Shown: positions 33,633-42,958 of the stretch, piece by piece
How positions within the stretch are numbered: position 1 is the first letter of the stretch
How the letters are laid out: the number at the start of each line of letters is the position of its first letter
Assembly (NCBI RefSeq): GCF_025398155.2
Contig: NZ_CP104562.2
Span: 3,906,001-3,970,000, forward strand
Source: Roseateles amylovorans
GTDB lineage: Bacteria > Pseudomonadota > Gammaproteobacteria > Burkholderiales > Burkholderiaceae_C
Reading direction: 5' to 3'
Length of the DNA stretch: 64,000 nt
The notes under the pieces: model-generated
Told to the model about the DNA's origin: nothing
The model's input: the letters and a program-made list of their open reading frames with translations, nothing else
Database searches by the model: none
Made by a program: the position numbers and the translations under genes

Positions 33633-34814
33633 ATGCTTCGCCATTACGCTTTTTCCAATTTTCAGAGCTTCAGAGACCAGACCGTGGTCTCCTTCGAACT
33701 GAGTCAGAAAGCGGCCTCGCATGGATGGCAGGTGACCTCACGGGGCAACGCGCGCTTGACCACCGTCCTGGCGGTGATGGGGGCCAACGGCGCGGGAAAG
33801 ACGGGCGCGCTGAAGCCCCTGGCCTTTGTGGCCTGGTTCGTGGCGCACTCTTTCCATCTCCCGGCCGATCAGCCCATCCCCATGAGCACGCATGCCCTGG
33901 CGACGGCAGAGCCCGCCCGGATAGCGTTGGAGGTCGAGGACACCGATGGCTGCCTGTGGCGCTATGAACTGGAGATCCGCGCCCAACGCGTCTTCCGGGA
34001 GGCGTTGTTCCGCAAGCGTGAGCGATTCAACTATGTCTTCGTCCGCACCCTCAATGCGGACGAATCAGGCTACGACATCAAGCAACAGGGCTTTGATTTC
34101 AGCCCGGCGGAAGCCCGCAAAGTCCGATTCAACGCCTCGTTGATCTCGACAGCCGCCCAATACGGCGTCCCTTTGGCACAGTGGCTGCGCTCCTTCGGGG
34201 TGGTCACCAACATCAATCTGGACGGTCGCAGCCACTTCGGCGCTCAGCACCTGGCGCAATCCGCCGAATTCTTCGCGCAGGATGATGGCGCCCGGCAACG
34301 CATGGTGGGGTTTCTGGCCTCCTGGGATCTGGGGGTCTCGGAAGTGGACATCGAGCGGCTGGACGCGCAGCGAGCAGACGGCTCTGTGGATCGATCGTGG
34401 CATGCGAAGGTGAAACACCACAGTGCCCTTGGCGAATTCGCCTTGCGCATGGAGCAGGAGTCCAGCGGCACGCAAAGCGCGTTCGTCCTGCTGTCTCGCT
34501 TGCTGCCAGTGCTTCGCGATGGCGGCTTGGCGGTGTTGGACGAGCTCGACAGCGATCTCCATCCGCTGATGATCGAGCCCATCCTCGACCTGTTCGCCAA
34601 TCCGGCCACCAATCCGCATCAGGCCCAACTGATCTTCACCTGCCATACCTCGGAGATCCTGGATCTGCTGCACAAGAGTCAGGTCTTGCTCGTCGAGAAG
34701 ACCGACGGTCACAGCCAGGGCTACCGCGCTGACGAAATCAAGGGCTTGCGCAGTGACGACAACCTGCGGGCGAAGTACATGGCCGGTGCGCTCGGCGGCA
34801 TTCCGAGATTCTGA
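33633..34814 (+). CDS. AAA15-type ABC/SMC-like ATPase, candidate defence protein (RloA/AbiLi-like)
   Basis: A 393-residue ATPase whose N-terminus MLRHYAFSNFQSFRDQ is the typical start of AAA15/OLD-class ATPases. The Walker A motif GANGAGKT is at residues 50-57, an ABC-like signature SSGTQS follows in the second half, the Walker B segment is GLAVLDELDSDLHP, and the H-loop is CHTSEILD. I chose the ATG at 33633 because it begins the family's first strand; an ATG at 33585 would add 16 residues. The stop overlaps the ATG of the RloB-like gene (TGATG). Such two-gene ATPase-RloB units occur in AbiL and in Rlo loci of restriction islands. The flanks around 33,560-33,660 are visibly A+T-richer than their surroundings. 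Confidence 0.82.
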   Translation: MLRHYAFSNFQSFRDQTVVSFELSQKAASHGWQVTSRGNARLTTVLAVMGANGAGKTGALKPLAFVAWFVAHSFHLPADQPIPMSTHALATAEPARIALEVEDTDGCLWRYELEIRAQRVFREALFRKRERFNYVFVRTLNADESGYDIKQQGFDFSPAEARKVRFNASLISTAAQYGVPLAQWLRSFGVVTNINLDGRSHFGAQHLAQSAEFFAQDDGARQRMVGFLASWDLGVSEVDIERLDAQRADGSVDRSWHAKVKHHSALGEFALRMEQESSGTQSAFVLLSRLLPVLRDGGLAVLDELDSDLHPLMIEPILDLFANPATNPHQAQLIFTCHTSEILDLLHKSQVLLVEKTDGHSQGYRADEIKGLRSDDNLRAKYMAGALGGIPRF

Positions 34815-35353
34815 TGATGCGACGCAACCCGACGCGCCATTCACGCCGCACCGCGCTGCTGGTTGGCGAAGGCCAAGCGGAGGTGGAGCTTCTGTCGCAC
34901 CTGCGCTCGATCTACACCTCGGACAGGCAAGGCTGCCAACTCACCATCCGCAATGCGCGGGGGCATGGTGCTGGCCATGTGGTCAAACATGCCATCGCCC
35001 TCAAACGCCAGGCCGCCTTCGACCGTACCGCTGTCCTGCTGGACACCGATACGGACTGGACCCCTGCGACCCGCGTGCTGGCCCGCCGCCATGCGATTCG
35101 CATCTTCTCGTGCACGCCATGCCTGGAAGCCTGGGTGCTGGGCCTGATCGACGAACCCATTCGCCATGGCTGGACCACGGCGCAATACAAAGAGCGATTT
35201 GCCCGTCGCTTCGATGGCCCGGCTCATGCACCCGGTCTGATGGGCGCCCAGTTGCCACGCGCCGCGCTCGACCATGCGGCCACTCGCGACGCAATGCTTC
35301 CACAGTTGATTGAATGGCTCACCGCGAGCGAGCCGACGGGCGCCGCTTCATAG
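34814..35353 (+). CDS. RloB-like (TOPRIM-type) protein, partner of the ATPase
   Basis: A 179-residue protein with the RloB order of motifs. ALLVGEGQAEVELLSHL (acidic residue after the first strand) is at ~15-30, VLLDTDTDW (Asp-x-Asp) at ~75-82, and the family signature block RIFSCTPCLEAWVLGLI at ~96-112. The Glu and Asp-x-Asp fit a TOPRIM-like metal site, which in related systems acts as an RNA or DNA nuclease. It is short against the usual ~200-230 residues, mainly at the C-terminus. Its ATG overlaps the ATPase stop by one base, so translation is coupled. It is convergent with the DAHP synthase gene. Confidence 0.8.
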   Translation: MMRRNPTRHSRRTALLVGEGQAEVELLSHLRSIYTSDRQGCQLTIRNARGHGAGHVVKHAIALKRQAAFDRTAVLLDTDTDWTPATRVLARRHAIRIFSCTPCLEAWVLGLIDEPIRHGWTTAQYKERFARRFDGPAHAPGLMGAQLPRAALDHAATRDAMLPQLIEWLTASEPTGAAS

Positions 35354-35383
35354 GCCGCCTTGCGCCGCCTTGGCTCAGGACGA

Positions 35384-36517
35384 TCAACCCGCCGCCCGCT
35401 CCCGCCGCTGACGCACCGCCGCCGCAAGTTCGCGCAGCAGCGGCTCGGTCTGGCTCCAGCCCAGGCAGGCGTCGGTGATGGACACACCGGGCAGCAGGTC
35501 GGCCTTGGTCTGGCCGGTCAGCAGGTCCTGTCGGCCCGGCTGCAGGTGGGACTCGATCATCACGCCGGTGATGCGGGCGTCGCCGCCGGCGATCTGGGCG
35601 CCGACGTCATGGCCCACATCGATCTGGCGCTCGAACTTCTTGGAGGAGTTCGCATGCGAGAAGTCGATCATCAGCTGCTGGCGCAGGCCCGCCGACTTCA
35701 GCGCCTCGGCCGCCGCCTGCACCGAGGCCGCGTCATAGTTCGGTGCCTTGCCGCCGCGCAGGATCAGGTGGCAGTCGTCATTGCCGCGGGTTTCGAAGAT
35801 GGCCGCCATGCCCATCTTGGTCATGCCCATGAAGGCATGGCTGGCGCGTGCCGCCAGCACCGCATCCGCCGCAATCTTGACCGAACCGTCGGTGCCGTTC
35901 TTGAAGCCCACCGGGCAGGACAGCCCCGAGGCCAGCTGCCGATGGCTCTGGCTTTCGGTGGTGCGCGCACCGATCGCGCCCCAGGCGATGAGGTCGGAGA
36001 TGTATTGCGGCGACAGCAGGTCCAGGAACTCGGTCCCGGCTGGCAACCCCAGCGCGGTGACGTCCAGCAGCAGCTGACGCGCCAGACGCAGACCTTCGTT
36101 CATGTGGAAGCTGCCGTCCAGATGCGGATCGTTGATGTAGCCCTTCCAGCCCACCGTGGTGCGCGGCTTCTCGAAATACACCCGCATCACGATCAGCAGA
36201 TCCTGCTTGAGCTCGTCCCGCAGGTCCTTGAGCAAGCGCGCATAGTCCATCGCCTGGCCGTGGTCATGGATGGAGCACGGACCGACCACGCACAGCAGCC
36301 GGTCATCCTGACCGTGCAGCACCGCACTGATCTGCTGGCGGGCGGCTTCCACCACGCGCAGCGAGGACTCGGGCAGCGGGAGCTGGTCCAGCAGCAGGGC
36401 CGGCGAGATCAGCGGCCGGACCGCGTCGATCCGGGTGTCGTCGGTGCGGGTGTCATCGCGGGTGCTGTCGGCAGAGCCGACTTCGCGGTCCTGCTGCGGG
36501 TGGTCAAGTGTCTTCAT
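35384..36517 (-). CDS. 3-deoxy-7-phosphoheptulonate synthase, class I (AroF/AroG/AroH type)
   Basis: Condenses phosphoenolpyruvate and erythrose 4-phosphate in the first step of the shikimate pathway. The 377-residue protein has CVVGPCSIHDHGQA, YFEKPRTTVGWKG, GARTTESQSHRQ, GFKNGTDG, ILRGG and a C-terminal metal-site region (DFSHANSSKK, GVMIESHL, GVSITDACLGW). Residues 1-35 form a variable leader containing a DDTR repeat. Which aromatic amino acid inhibits it cannot be read by eye. Confidence 0.95.
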   Translation of the reverse strand: MKTLDHPQQDREVGSADSTRDDTRTDDTRIDAVRPLISPALLLDQLPLPESSLRVVEAARQQISAVLHGQDDRLLCVVGPCSIHDHGQAMDYARLLKDLRDELKQDLLIVMRVYFEKPRTTVGWKGYINDPHLDGSFHMNEGLRLARQLLLDVTALGLPAGTEFLDLLSPQYISDLIAWGAIGARTTESQSHRQLASGLSCPVGFKNGTDGSVKIAADAVLAARASHAFMGMTKMGMAAIFETRGNDDCHLILRGGKAPNYDAASVQAAAEALKSAGLRQQLMIDFSHANSSKKFERQIDVGHDVGAQIAGGDARITGVMIESHLQPGRQDLLTGQTKADLLPGVSITDACLGWSQTEPLLRELAAAVRQRRERAAG

Positions 36518-36637
36518 GGCGGCGGCGGGCTCTGGCAGGAGCCGGAAATGAGCCGTCGATTATCGACCCGCACCGAACCCTTCGCACGGGATGACCACGC
36601 GCACAACCCAGCGCCCCCCTCTTCCGGGGACCTGTCT

Positions 36638-37726
36638 TCACCGGGCTGTCGTCTGTCGATCCCGCATCGCCACCAGCGCCACCGCACCGGCCGAGACCGC
36701 AAAGCCCAGCAGCGCCTGGCCCGACAGCCGCTCCCCCAGCACCGCATAACCCATCAGCGCCGAGACGCCGGGGATCAGATAGAACAGGCGCGCCACCGCC
36801 CCCGCCTGCCCGCGCCGGATCATCACGAACATCAGGCTGAAGGCGCCGATCGAGTTCACCAAGGCCAGCCACAAGGTGGCGCCGACCAGCTCCAGGCTCC
36901 AGTCCGGCAGTGCGGGCTCGCGCCACAAGGCCAACCCCAGCACCGCCAGCGCCGACACCGCCATCTGGATGCCGCTGCCGCTGCGCAGGTCCATCCCGGC
37001 GCAGAACCGCTTTTGATAGAGCGTACCGGTCACCAGCCCGGCCAGGCCGATCAAGCCAGCGCCATAGGCCTGCCAGTCCGCGCCGCCCATCGGGCGCCCG
37101 GCGATCACCAGGGCCACCCCGGCCGCCCCGCCCAGCAACCCCCACCCCTGCAGCGGCGTCAATCGCTCCGCCAGCCACAGATGGGCCCCGAGCGCCGTGG
37201 CCAGCGGCATCATGCCGATCAGCAGGGCCGCGATGCCGGTGGGCAGGCCCCACTGGATCGCGCTGTAGACGCCGCTGAAATGCAGCACCTGCATCAGCAA
37301 CCCCACCACCGCCAGATGTACCCAAGCCCGGGCAGTGCGCGGCCAGGGCGCGCGGGTCAGCACCGCGACCGCCAGCAGCACCAGCGCCGCCACGCCGAAA
37401 CGCAGCGCCAGCAGGCTGAACGGGCCGGCATGCGGCAGCGCCAGCTTGCCGGCCACGTAGCCGCTGCTCCACAGCAGGATGAACAACATCGGCAGGCTCA
37501 GCGAGACCAGCGTCGCCAGGCCGGAAGGGGCACCTGGGACGGATCCCGATCCGGAGGGCTCGCCGACGACTGCGGCGAAGTCCGATCCCGACCCCGGTCG
37601 CGACTCGGATGCAGTTGTAGTTGCGGATGCGGTTGCGGGCGAGCCGCCACGTGGCATCGACCTCACAGGGCTAGGCGCCTGGGTCCGGGACGACGAGGGG
37701 GCGGATGGGAGCACGGTGGACGCCAT
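36638..37726 (-). CDS. EamA/DMT-superfamily transporter with Ser/Ala-rich N-terminus
   Basis: A 362-residue protein with ten hydrophobic helices in two EamA repeats (LPMLFILLWSSGYVAGKLAL begins helix 1; FYLIPGVSALMGYAVLGE belongs to the second repeat). About 70 cytoplasmic residues rich in Ser, Pro, Ala, Thr and Gly precede it, longer than usual for the family. The start is the ATG at 37726 with AGGAGA five bases upstream. It is divergent from a LysR-type regulator gene, a common arrangement in which the regulator controls the exporter. The substrate is unknown. Confidence 0.88.
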   Translation of the reverse strand: MASTVLPSAPSSSRTQAPSPVRSMPRGGSPATASATTTASESRPGSGSDFAAVVGEPSGSGSVPGAPSGLATLVSLSLPMLFILLWSSGYVAGKLALPHAGPFSLLALRFGVAALVLLAVAVLTRAPWPRTARAWVHLAVVGLLMQVLHFSGVYSAIQWGLPTGIAALLIGMMPLATALGAHLWLAERLTPLQGWGLLGGAAGVALVIAGRPMGGADWQAYGAGLIGLAGLVTGTLYQKRFCAGMDLRSGSGIQMAVSALAVLGLALWREPALPDWSLELVGATLWLALVNSIGAFSLMFVMIRRGQAGAVARLFYLIPGVSALMGYAVLGERLSGQALLGFAVSAGAVALVAMRDRQTTAR

Positions 37727-37873
37727 GGCGTTCTCCTGCAGAAGGGTCGTAGGGCTGAGCGTGATGGCGGAGATTCGCGGCAGGGGCTGCCGGGGGTATT
37801 CCGCAGTGCTCGACGGAGAAACGAACTCTAAGAACTGCCTACCGAGGACACAATCCATCAAAATTTCGTTTTA

Positions 37874-37889
37874 GTGTTTCCACAAACAC
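37874..37889. promoter_or_regulatory. Dyad operator candidate in the exporter/lysR gap
   Basis: GTGTTT-CCAC-AAACAC is a perfect 6-bp inverted repeat with a four-base spacer in the 178-bp divergent gap, 15 bases before the lysR start. It fits a dimeric regulator site, plausibly for the LysR protein's own control. Confidence 0.45.
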
Positions 37890-37904
37890 AACAATCCAAC
37901 GCTC

Positions 37905-38894
37905 ATGGGACGACTGGAAGATTTGCAGGCCTTCGCTCGGGTGGTCGACGCCCGCGGCTTCTCCGGCGCGGCCAAGTTGCTGGGCGCGACCAAGTCCGCC
38001 GTCAGCAAGCAAGTGGCGCGGCTGGAGCAGCAGCTCGGCACCCGGCTGCTGCACCGCACCACCCGCAGCGTGAGCCCCACCGCGGAGGGCCGCAGCGTGT
38101 ACGAGCGCGCGGTGCGCCTGCTGGAGGATGCACAGGCGCTGGACGCCGAAGTGGCCGGCAAGCGCGAAGCGCCGCGGGGCGTCCTGCGGCTGAGCACCTC
38201 CACCGCCTTCGGCAACCTGCAGTTCACCGCGATGATGGTGGCGTTCTGCGCTCGCCATCCCGAACTCCAGGTGGTGCTGGGTCTCAACGACCGCTATGTG
38301 GACCTGGCCGAGGAAGGCTTCGATGTCGTGCTGCGGCTCACCAGCCGCCCCAGCCCGGGGCTGGTGGCGCGGCGGCTGGCGGACATCCGCTTCGTGCTGT
38401 GCGCCTCGCCCGACTACCTGGCCGCACACGGCACGCCCACCACGGTGGCGGCGCTGGCCGGTCATCGCTGCCTGCGCTTCGGCTATCTGCATGCGCCGGA
38501 CCGCTGGCGCTTCGCCCATGCCGAGCAGGGTGAGGCGGAGGTGGAGATCAGCGGCACCTTGCGCGTCGAAAGCGGCCTGACCGCCAACAGCAGTGAATCG
38601 CTGCGGGTGGCGGCACTGGCCGGCATGGGGCTCGCCATCCTGCCGACCTATGCGATCGGTCCCGACCTGCGCGCCGGCCGGCTGCAGGCGGTGCTGCCGG
38701 ATTGGACGCCGCTGGGCGGGCCGGCAGAAGCGAATGTCCTGTATGCGGTGTACCTGCCCAGCCGCTTTCCCAGCCCCAAGGTCCGGGCCCTGATCGACTT
38801 CATGGTGGAACAACTGGGCGACGTGCCGCCCTGGGAGCGGGATCTGACCGACGTGAGCGCCCGACCGACACGAGCGCCTGATACGAGCGCCTGA
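37905..38894 (+). CDS. LysR-family transcriptional regulator
   Basis: A 329-residue regulator with an N-terminal winged helix-turn-helix (residues ~4-62: FARVVDARGFSGAAKLLG then KSAVSKQVARLEQQLGTRLLHR). A linker helix and a periplasmic-binding-like effector domain follow (about 90-300; LRLSTSTAFGNLQF, GMGLAILPTYAI). It resembles the CrgA-like LysR subgroup common in Burkholderiales. The neighbouring divergent DMT exporter is the likely target, supported by an inverted repeat in the shared gap. Confidence 0.93.
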   Translation: MGRLEDLQAFARVVDARGFSGAAKLLGATKSAVSKQVARLEQQLGTRLLHRTTRSVSPTAEGRSVYERAVRLLEDAQALDAEVAGKREAPRGVLRLSTSTAFGNLQFTAMMVAFCARHPELQVVLGLNDRYVDLAEEGFDVVLRLTSRPSPGLVARRLADIRFVLCASPDYLAAHGTPTTVAALAGHRCLRFGYLHAPDRWRFAHAEQGEAEVEISGTLRVESGLTANSSESLRVAALAGMGLAILPTYAIGPDLRAGRLQAVLPDWTPLGGPAEANVLYAVYLPSRFPSPKVRALIDFMVEQLGDVPPWERDLTDVSARPTRAPDTSA

Positions 38895-39095
38895 TCCTCG
38901 CTGTCCGTCGCTGTCGCGCCCCTTCTCGTGGCCCTCAAATGACCCGGCCTGCGCCCGCCTCAGGGCGCGCTTTGCTCGCTGCCGGTCGCCCGCCCGCCTG
39001 TCGATGAGCCGTAAGAACTAGGGCGACTCCCCCATCACCCTTCGCACGAGGGCGGCAGGCGCCCCTGAAGCGCGATGCGACAATCGCGCCCCATC

Positions 39096-40136
39096 ATGTC
39101 TCTGATTCCCTACGCCTTCGCCCGCCCCTTCCTGTTCGGCATGGATCCCGAACATGCCCATGAACTGACCTTGGGCACCATCGCCCGGTTGCAGAACACG
39201 CCTGCGCAATGCACCTGGGCGCAGACGCGCATCCAGGATCCGGTGACGATCGCCGGCCTGCGCTTTCCCAACCGGATCGGCCTGGCCGCCGGTCTGGACA
39301 AGAACGGTCGCTGCATTGACGGCCTGGGCGCGATGGGCTTTGGCTTCATCGAGGTGGGCACGGTCACGCCCAAGGCCCAGCCCGGCAACGACAAGCCACG
39401 CATGTTCCGCCTGCCGCAGAAGCAGGCCCTGATCAACCGGCTCGGCTTCAACAACGAAGGCCTGGACAGCTTCATCGCCAATGTGAAGCGCTCCCACAGC
39501 TTCCGCCACCACGGCGGCCTGCTGGGCCTGAACATCGGCAAGAACGCCGCCACGCCGATCGAACGCGCGGTGGATGACTACCTGATCGGCCTGGACGGCG
39601 TGTTCCCGCATGCCGACTACATCACCGTCAACATCTCCAGCCCCAACACCAAGAACCTGCGTCAGCTGCAGAGCGACGAAGCGCTGGACGCGCTGCTGGG
39701 ACCGTTGCAGGCCCGGCGGCTGGCCCTGCAGGACGCCAGCGGCCGCCAGGTGCCGCTGTTCGTGAAGATCGCCCCGGATCTGGACGAGGACCAGGTCGCT
39801 GTCATCGCCGGCAGCCTGCGTCGGCATGGCATTGACGGCGTCATCGCCACCAACACCACCATCGCCCGGGACGCCGTTCAGGGCCTGCCGCATGCGCACG
39901 AGACCGGTGGCCTCTCCGGTGCCCCGGTGTTCGAGGCCAGCAACCGGGTGATCCGCCTGCTGCGCTCGGCGCTCGGCGGGGGTTATCCGATCATCGGCGT
40001 GGGTGGTGTGATGTCGGGTGAAGACGCGCGCGCCAAGCTGCAAGCCGGCGCGGACCTGGTGCAGATCTACACCGGCCTGATCTACAAGGGCCCGGCGCTG
40101 GTCCCCGAGTGCGCCCGTGCCATGGCACGACTCTGA
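39096..40136 (+). CDS. pyrD: Dihydroorotate dehydrogenase (quinone), class 2
   Basis: Oxidises dihydroorotate to orotate in pyrimidine synthesis, passing electrons to quinone at the inner membrane. The 346-residue protein has the class 2 N-terminal helix (MSLIPYAFARPFLFGMDPE), FMN-site blocks GLAAGLDKNG and NRLGFNNEG, and NISSPNTKNLR (179-189) whose Ser182 is the class 2 catalytic base. A C-terminal GVGGVMSGEDA and QIYTGLIYKGP phosphate loop completes it. I chose the ATG at 39096, seven codons into the longest frame, to match the family start. Confidence 0.96.
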   Translation: MSLIPYAFARPFLFGMDPEHAHELTLGTIARLQNTPAQCTWAQTRIQDPVTIAGLRFPNRIGLAAGLDKNGRCIDGLGAMGFGFIEVGTVTPKAQPGNDKPRMFRLPQKQALINRLGFNNEGLDSFIANVKRSHSFRHHGGLLGLNIGKNAATPIERAVDDYLIGLDGVFPHADYITVNISSPNTKNLRQLQSDEALDALLGPLQARRLALQDASGRQVPLFVKIAPDLDEDQVAVIAGSLRRHGIDGVIATNTTIARDAVQGLPHAHETGGLSGAPVFEASNRVIRLLRSALGGGYPIIGVGGVMSGEDARAKLQAGADLVQIYTGLIYKGPALVPECARAMARL

Positions 40137-40269
40137 AACGCAACCCTGACAAACGGCGCTGACGCACGACGCTGAAGCACCACGCCGACGCGCGACTTGC
40201 AAGCACGACATTGATCCCCGAGCCTCCCGATGGCGGTGCGAGCGACGCCATCGCGCCGCCATCGATACA

Positions 40270-40704
40270 ATGCCGCTCGTGATCCGCTGGTTCCGCCTCT
40301 TCGTCATTGCCTTGCTGCTGCCGGCCTATGGTCTGGCCGCCGCCGGCGTGTCGACCTATTCAGGGGCCACACCTGACCCCGCCGCCTTTCGGATCGAAGG
40401 CCAACCGAGCGCGACACCGCTGATGCGCAGTGCCTCCAATGCGCTGCCCAGCCCCGGAAAGCCCATCGATCTGTCAACCTCCCCCGCTGTCGACGGCAGC
40501 CTCGACCGCAGCCTCGACGACAGCGGTCTGCTGGTCGGCGAGTTGGGCGACACCTCCGACGACATGTCCGATCACTGCCTGACCGCAGCGCCGCTGATCG
40601 CCTTCACCCCTCCCCAAGCGGCGCCCTCCGAGGTCGCCCTCCTGCGCGTGCCCGACGCGCCACCGGGCCGCCTGCTGCGACCGCCACGCGGCCTGCGCCG
40701 CTAG
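40270..40704 (+). CDS. Hypothetical exported or membrane-anchored protein
   Basis: Not recognised. The 144-residue product begins with a hydrophobic segment (IRWFRLFVIALLLPAYGLAAAG) that could be a signal peptide. The rest is Ser/Pro/Asp-rich and probably disordered, with a single Cys and an Arg/Pro-rich end. It sits between pyrD and the CNNM-family gene. Codon use looks like its neighbours. It may be a real but poorly conserved protein. Confidence 0.5.
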   Translation: MPLVIRWFRLFVIALLLPAYGLAAAGVSTYSGATPDPAAFRIEGQPSATPLMRSASNALPSPGKPIDLSTSPAVDGSLDRSLDDSGLLVGELGDTSDDMSDHCLTAAPLIAFTPPQAAPSEVALLRVPDAPPGRLLRPPRGLRR

Positions 40705-40988
40705 CGGCCACCGCCTCTTTCCACCGCCCTTTCAGCGCCCTTCACCGCCCTTCACGGCCCTTCACGGCTTTTGCCAGCGGCGCCGGCCGCCGTGCCGATC
40801 CCACTGGATTGGCCGCCGCCGAGGTGGTGAAGCGGGCGGACCGCCGCTCCCTCGCTGTTTCTTCCTTTGCCGGACCGTCGCGTCGCTGATACCAGCCGCG
40901 GCGGACCGGACCTTGACGAGGCCGCCACGGCCTCGTTGTCGTGCCTTCCAGCCGATGGCTGGCGGCACTGTTTGCTTCCGAGACTGAA

Positions 40989-42323
40989 ATGGAAATTGCC
41001 ATATTGTTCGCCCTCATCCTGCTCAACGGCCTCTTCGCGATGTCGGAGATCAGCCTGGTCACCGCCCGCAAGGCGAGACTGCAGCGCTACATCGATGAGG
41101 GCGATTCCGCCGCCGCTGCGGCGGTGAAGCTGGGCGAGGACCCGACGCGCTTTCTCTCCACCATCCAGATCGGCATCACCTCGATCGGCGTGCTGAACGG
41201 CATCGTGGGCGAGGCCGCACTGGCCGGGCCGCTGGCGACCTGGCTCGGCACCGTGGGCGTGCCGATGCAATACGCCAGCATCATGGCCACCGGTCTGGTG
41301 GTGCTGCTGATCACCTACTTCTCGATCGTGCTGGGTGAACTGGTGCCCAAGCGGGTGGGCCAGTCGAATCCGGAGGTCGTCGCGCGCCTGGTGGCCAAGC
41401 CGATTGCCGCGCTGGCCATTGCCACCAAGCCCTTTGTGGCCCTGTTGGCCGGCTCGACCAATGGCCTGTTGCGCCTGCTGGGCGTGAGCACCCATGGCGC
41501 GTCCGCGGTGACCGAGGAGGAGATCCACGCCCTGCTGGCCGAAGGCACCAGCGCGGGCGTGATCGAATCGCATGAGCACACCATGGTGCGCAATGTGTTC
41601 CGGCTGGACGACCGGCAGATCGGCTCGCTGATGGTGCCGCGCGGGGACATCGTCTTCCTGGATGTCGACAAGTCGGTCGAGGAGAACCTCGTCATCCTGA
41701 ACGACTGCGACCATGAGCGGTTTCCGGTCGCCCGGGGTGGGCTGGATCACATCGTGGGCGTGATCAGCGCCCGCCAGGTGCTGACTCGGCAGTTGCGCAA
41801 TGAATCCTTCCTGCCGGATGTCGACAAGGACCTGAGCACCGCCGCCGGCACCGGCTTCGAGCCGCCGCTCTACATTCCCGAGACGCTCACCGGCATGGAG
41901 CTGCTGGAGAACTTCCGCCGCAGCAATGTGCACATGGCGTTCGTGATCGACGAGTACGGCGAGGTGCAAGGCCTGGTCACCCTGCATGACCTGATCGAGG
42001 CGATCACCGGCGAATTCCAGCCGCGCGATCCGGCGCAGGCGTGGGCGGTCCAACGCGAGGATGGCTCCTGGCTGCTGGATGGCCACATCCCGGTGCCGGA
42101 GTTGAAGGATCGCCTGGCGCTGGACACCGTGCCGGAGGAACACCGCGGCCGCTATCACACCCTCAGCGGCATGATGATGCTGCTGACCGGCAAGCTGCCC
42201 CGCGTGGCCGACACCGTGGTCTGGGACCGCTGGCGCTTCGAGATCGTCGACATGGACGGCAAGACCATTGACAAGGTGCTGGCCACGCTGCTGCCGGAAT
42301 CGATGGCCGCCGCCACGGACTGA
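40989..42323 (+). CDS. CNNM/CorC-family membrane protein with CBS pair (hemolysin-like, TlyC family)
   Basis: A 444-residue protein with a DUF21/CNNM transmembrane domain (about 1-190: ILFALILLNGLFAMSEISLV; LGELVPKRVGQ). A CBS-domain pair follows (about 205-340: MVPRGDIVFLD, FPVARGGLDHIVGVIS, HMAFVIDEYGEVQGLVTLHD), then a C-terminal CorC_HlyC domain. Such proteins are linked to Mg2+/Co2+ transport; the hemolysin name is historical. The start is the ATG at 40989, sixteen codons into the longest frame, where the first helix begins. Confidence 0.9.
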   Translation: MEIAILFALILLNGLFAMSEISLVTARKARLQRYIDEGDSAAAAAVKLGEDPTRFLSTIQIGITSIGVLNGIVGEAALAGPLATWLGTVGVPMQYASIMATGLVVLLITYFSIVLGELVPKRVGQSNPEVVARLVAKPIAALAIATKPFVALLAGSTNGLLRLLGVSTHGASAVTEEEIHALLAEGTSAGVIESHEHTMVRNVFRLDDRQIGSLMVPRGDIVFLDVDKSVEENLVILNDCDHERFPVARGGLDHIVGVISARQVLTRQLRNESFLPDVDKDLSTAAGTGFEPPLYIPETLTGMELLENFRRSNVHMAFVIDEYGEVQGLVTLHDLIEAITGEFQPRDPAQAWAVQREDGSWLLDGHIPVPELKDRLALDTVPEEHRGRYHTLSGMMMLLTGKLPRVADTVVWDRWRFEIVDMDGKTIDKVLATLLPESMAAATD

Positions 42324-42328
42324 GCGGC

Positions 42329-42958
42329 ATGACCCGCACAGACCCCTTCTCGGCTGCGCCGCAGCCCGCCTCCGCTTCCGCCTGTGCCGACGCGGCCCGC
42401 CGGACGGCCGCGGGCCGCGCGGCGCAGCCTGCCGGCCGGCCCGCGCGGGCGCTCGCCACCATCGCGGCCATCGCTCTCACCTCGGTGCTGGCGATGGGGC
42501 TGACCGGATGCTCGGAGGGCTATCCCGCCGAGGACCTGGCGCAGCTCAGCCCGTTCGACATGAGCAATGCCCAGCGCCTGCGCGCCCTCAACGAAATCAG
42601 CACCCAGGCGCATCGCTCGGAGCGCGCGCGCTTCGTGCTGGAGCCGGACTGTCGTCTGGTGGTGGCCCGCGAGAGCAAGTCCAAGACACGCAGCGCGCCG
42701 CGCACCTCGCACACCTATGCCCTGCGGCGGGCGATGGATGCGGGCGTGTTCTTCAACGAGACGGACCGCAGCTTCGAGGTCCATCTGCTGGCCAGCGCCG
42801 ACCCTGGCGCTGCACGCCTGGGGGTGCTGCTGAAGAGCGCGTCCTGGACCCATGCGACGCAGGCTGACCTGCTGGTGCAACTGGTGATCCGGGACTGCAA
42901 AAACGGTTCGGCAACCACGGCACAACCGCTGCGGGACGGCGCCACCGGCGACCTCTGA
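42329..42958 (+). CDS. Hypothetical lipoprotein-like protein
   Basis: Not recognised as a named family. The 209-residue product has a long Ala/Arg-rich N-terminus, then a hydrophobic stretch ending in a lipobox-like LTGC (Cys at ~61), and a mature part with ESKSKTRSAPRTSHTYALRR. An unusually long n-region suggests the true start may lie further in, but no good internal start is visible. It begins six bases after the CNNM-family stop, so the two are probably cotranscribed. Confidence 0.6.
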   Translation: MTRTDPFSAAPQPASASACADAARRTAAGRAAQPAGRPARALATIAAIALTSVLAMGLTGCSEGYPAEDLAQLSPFDMSNAQRLRALNEISTQAHRSERARFVLEPDCRLVVARESKSKTRSAPRTSHTYALRRAMDAGVFFNETDRSFEVHLLASADPGAARLGVLLKSASWTHATQADLLVQLVIRDCKNGSATTAQPLRDGATGDL

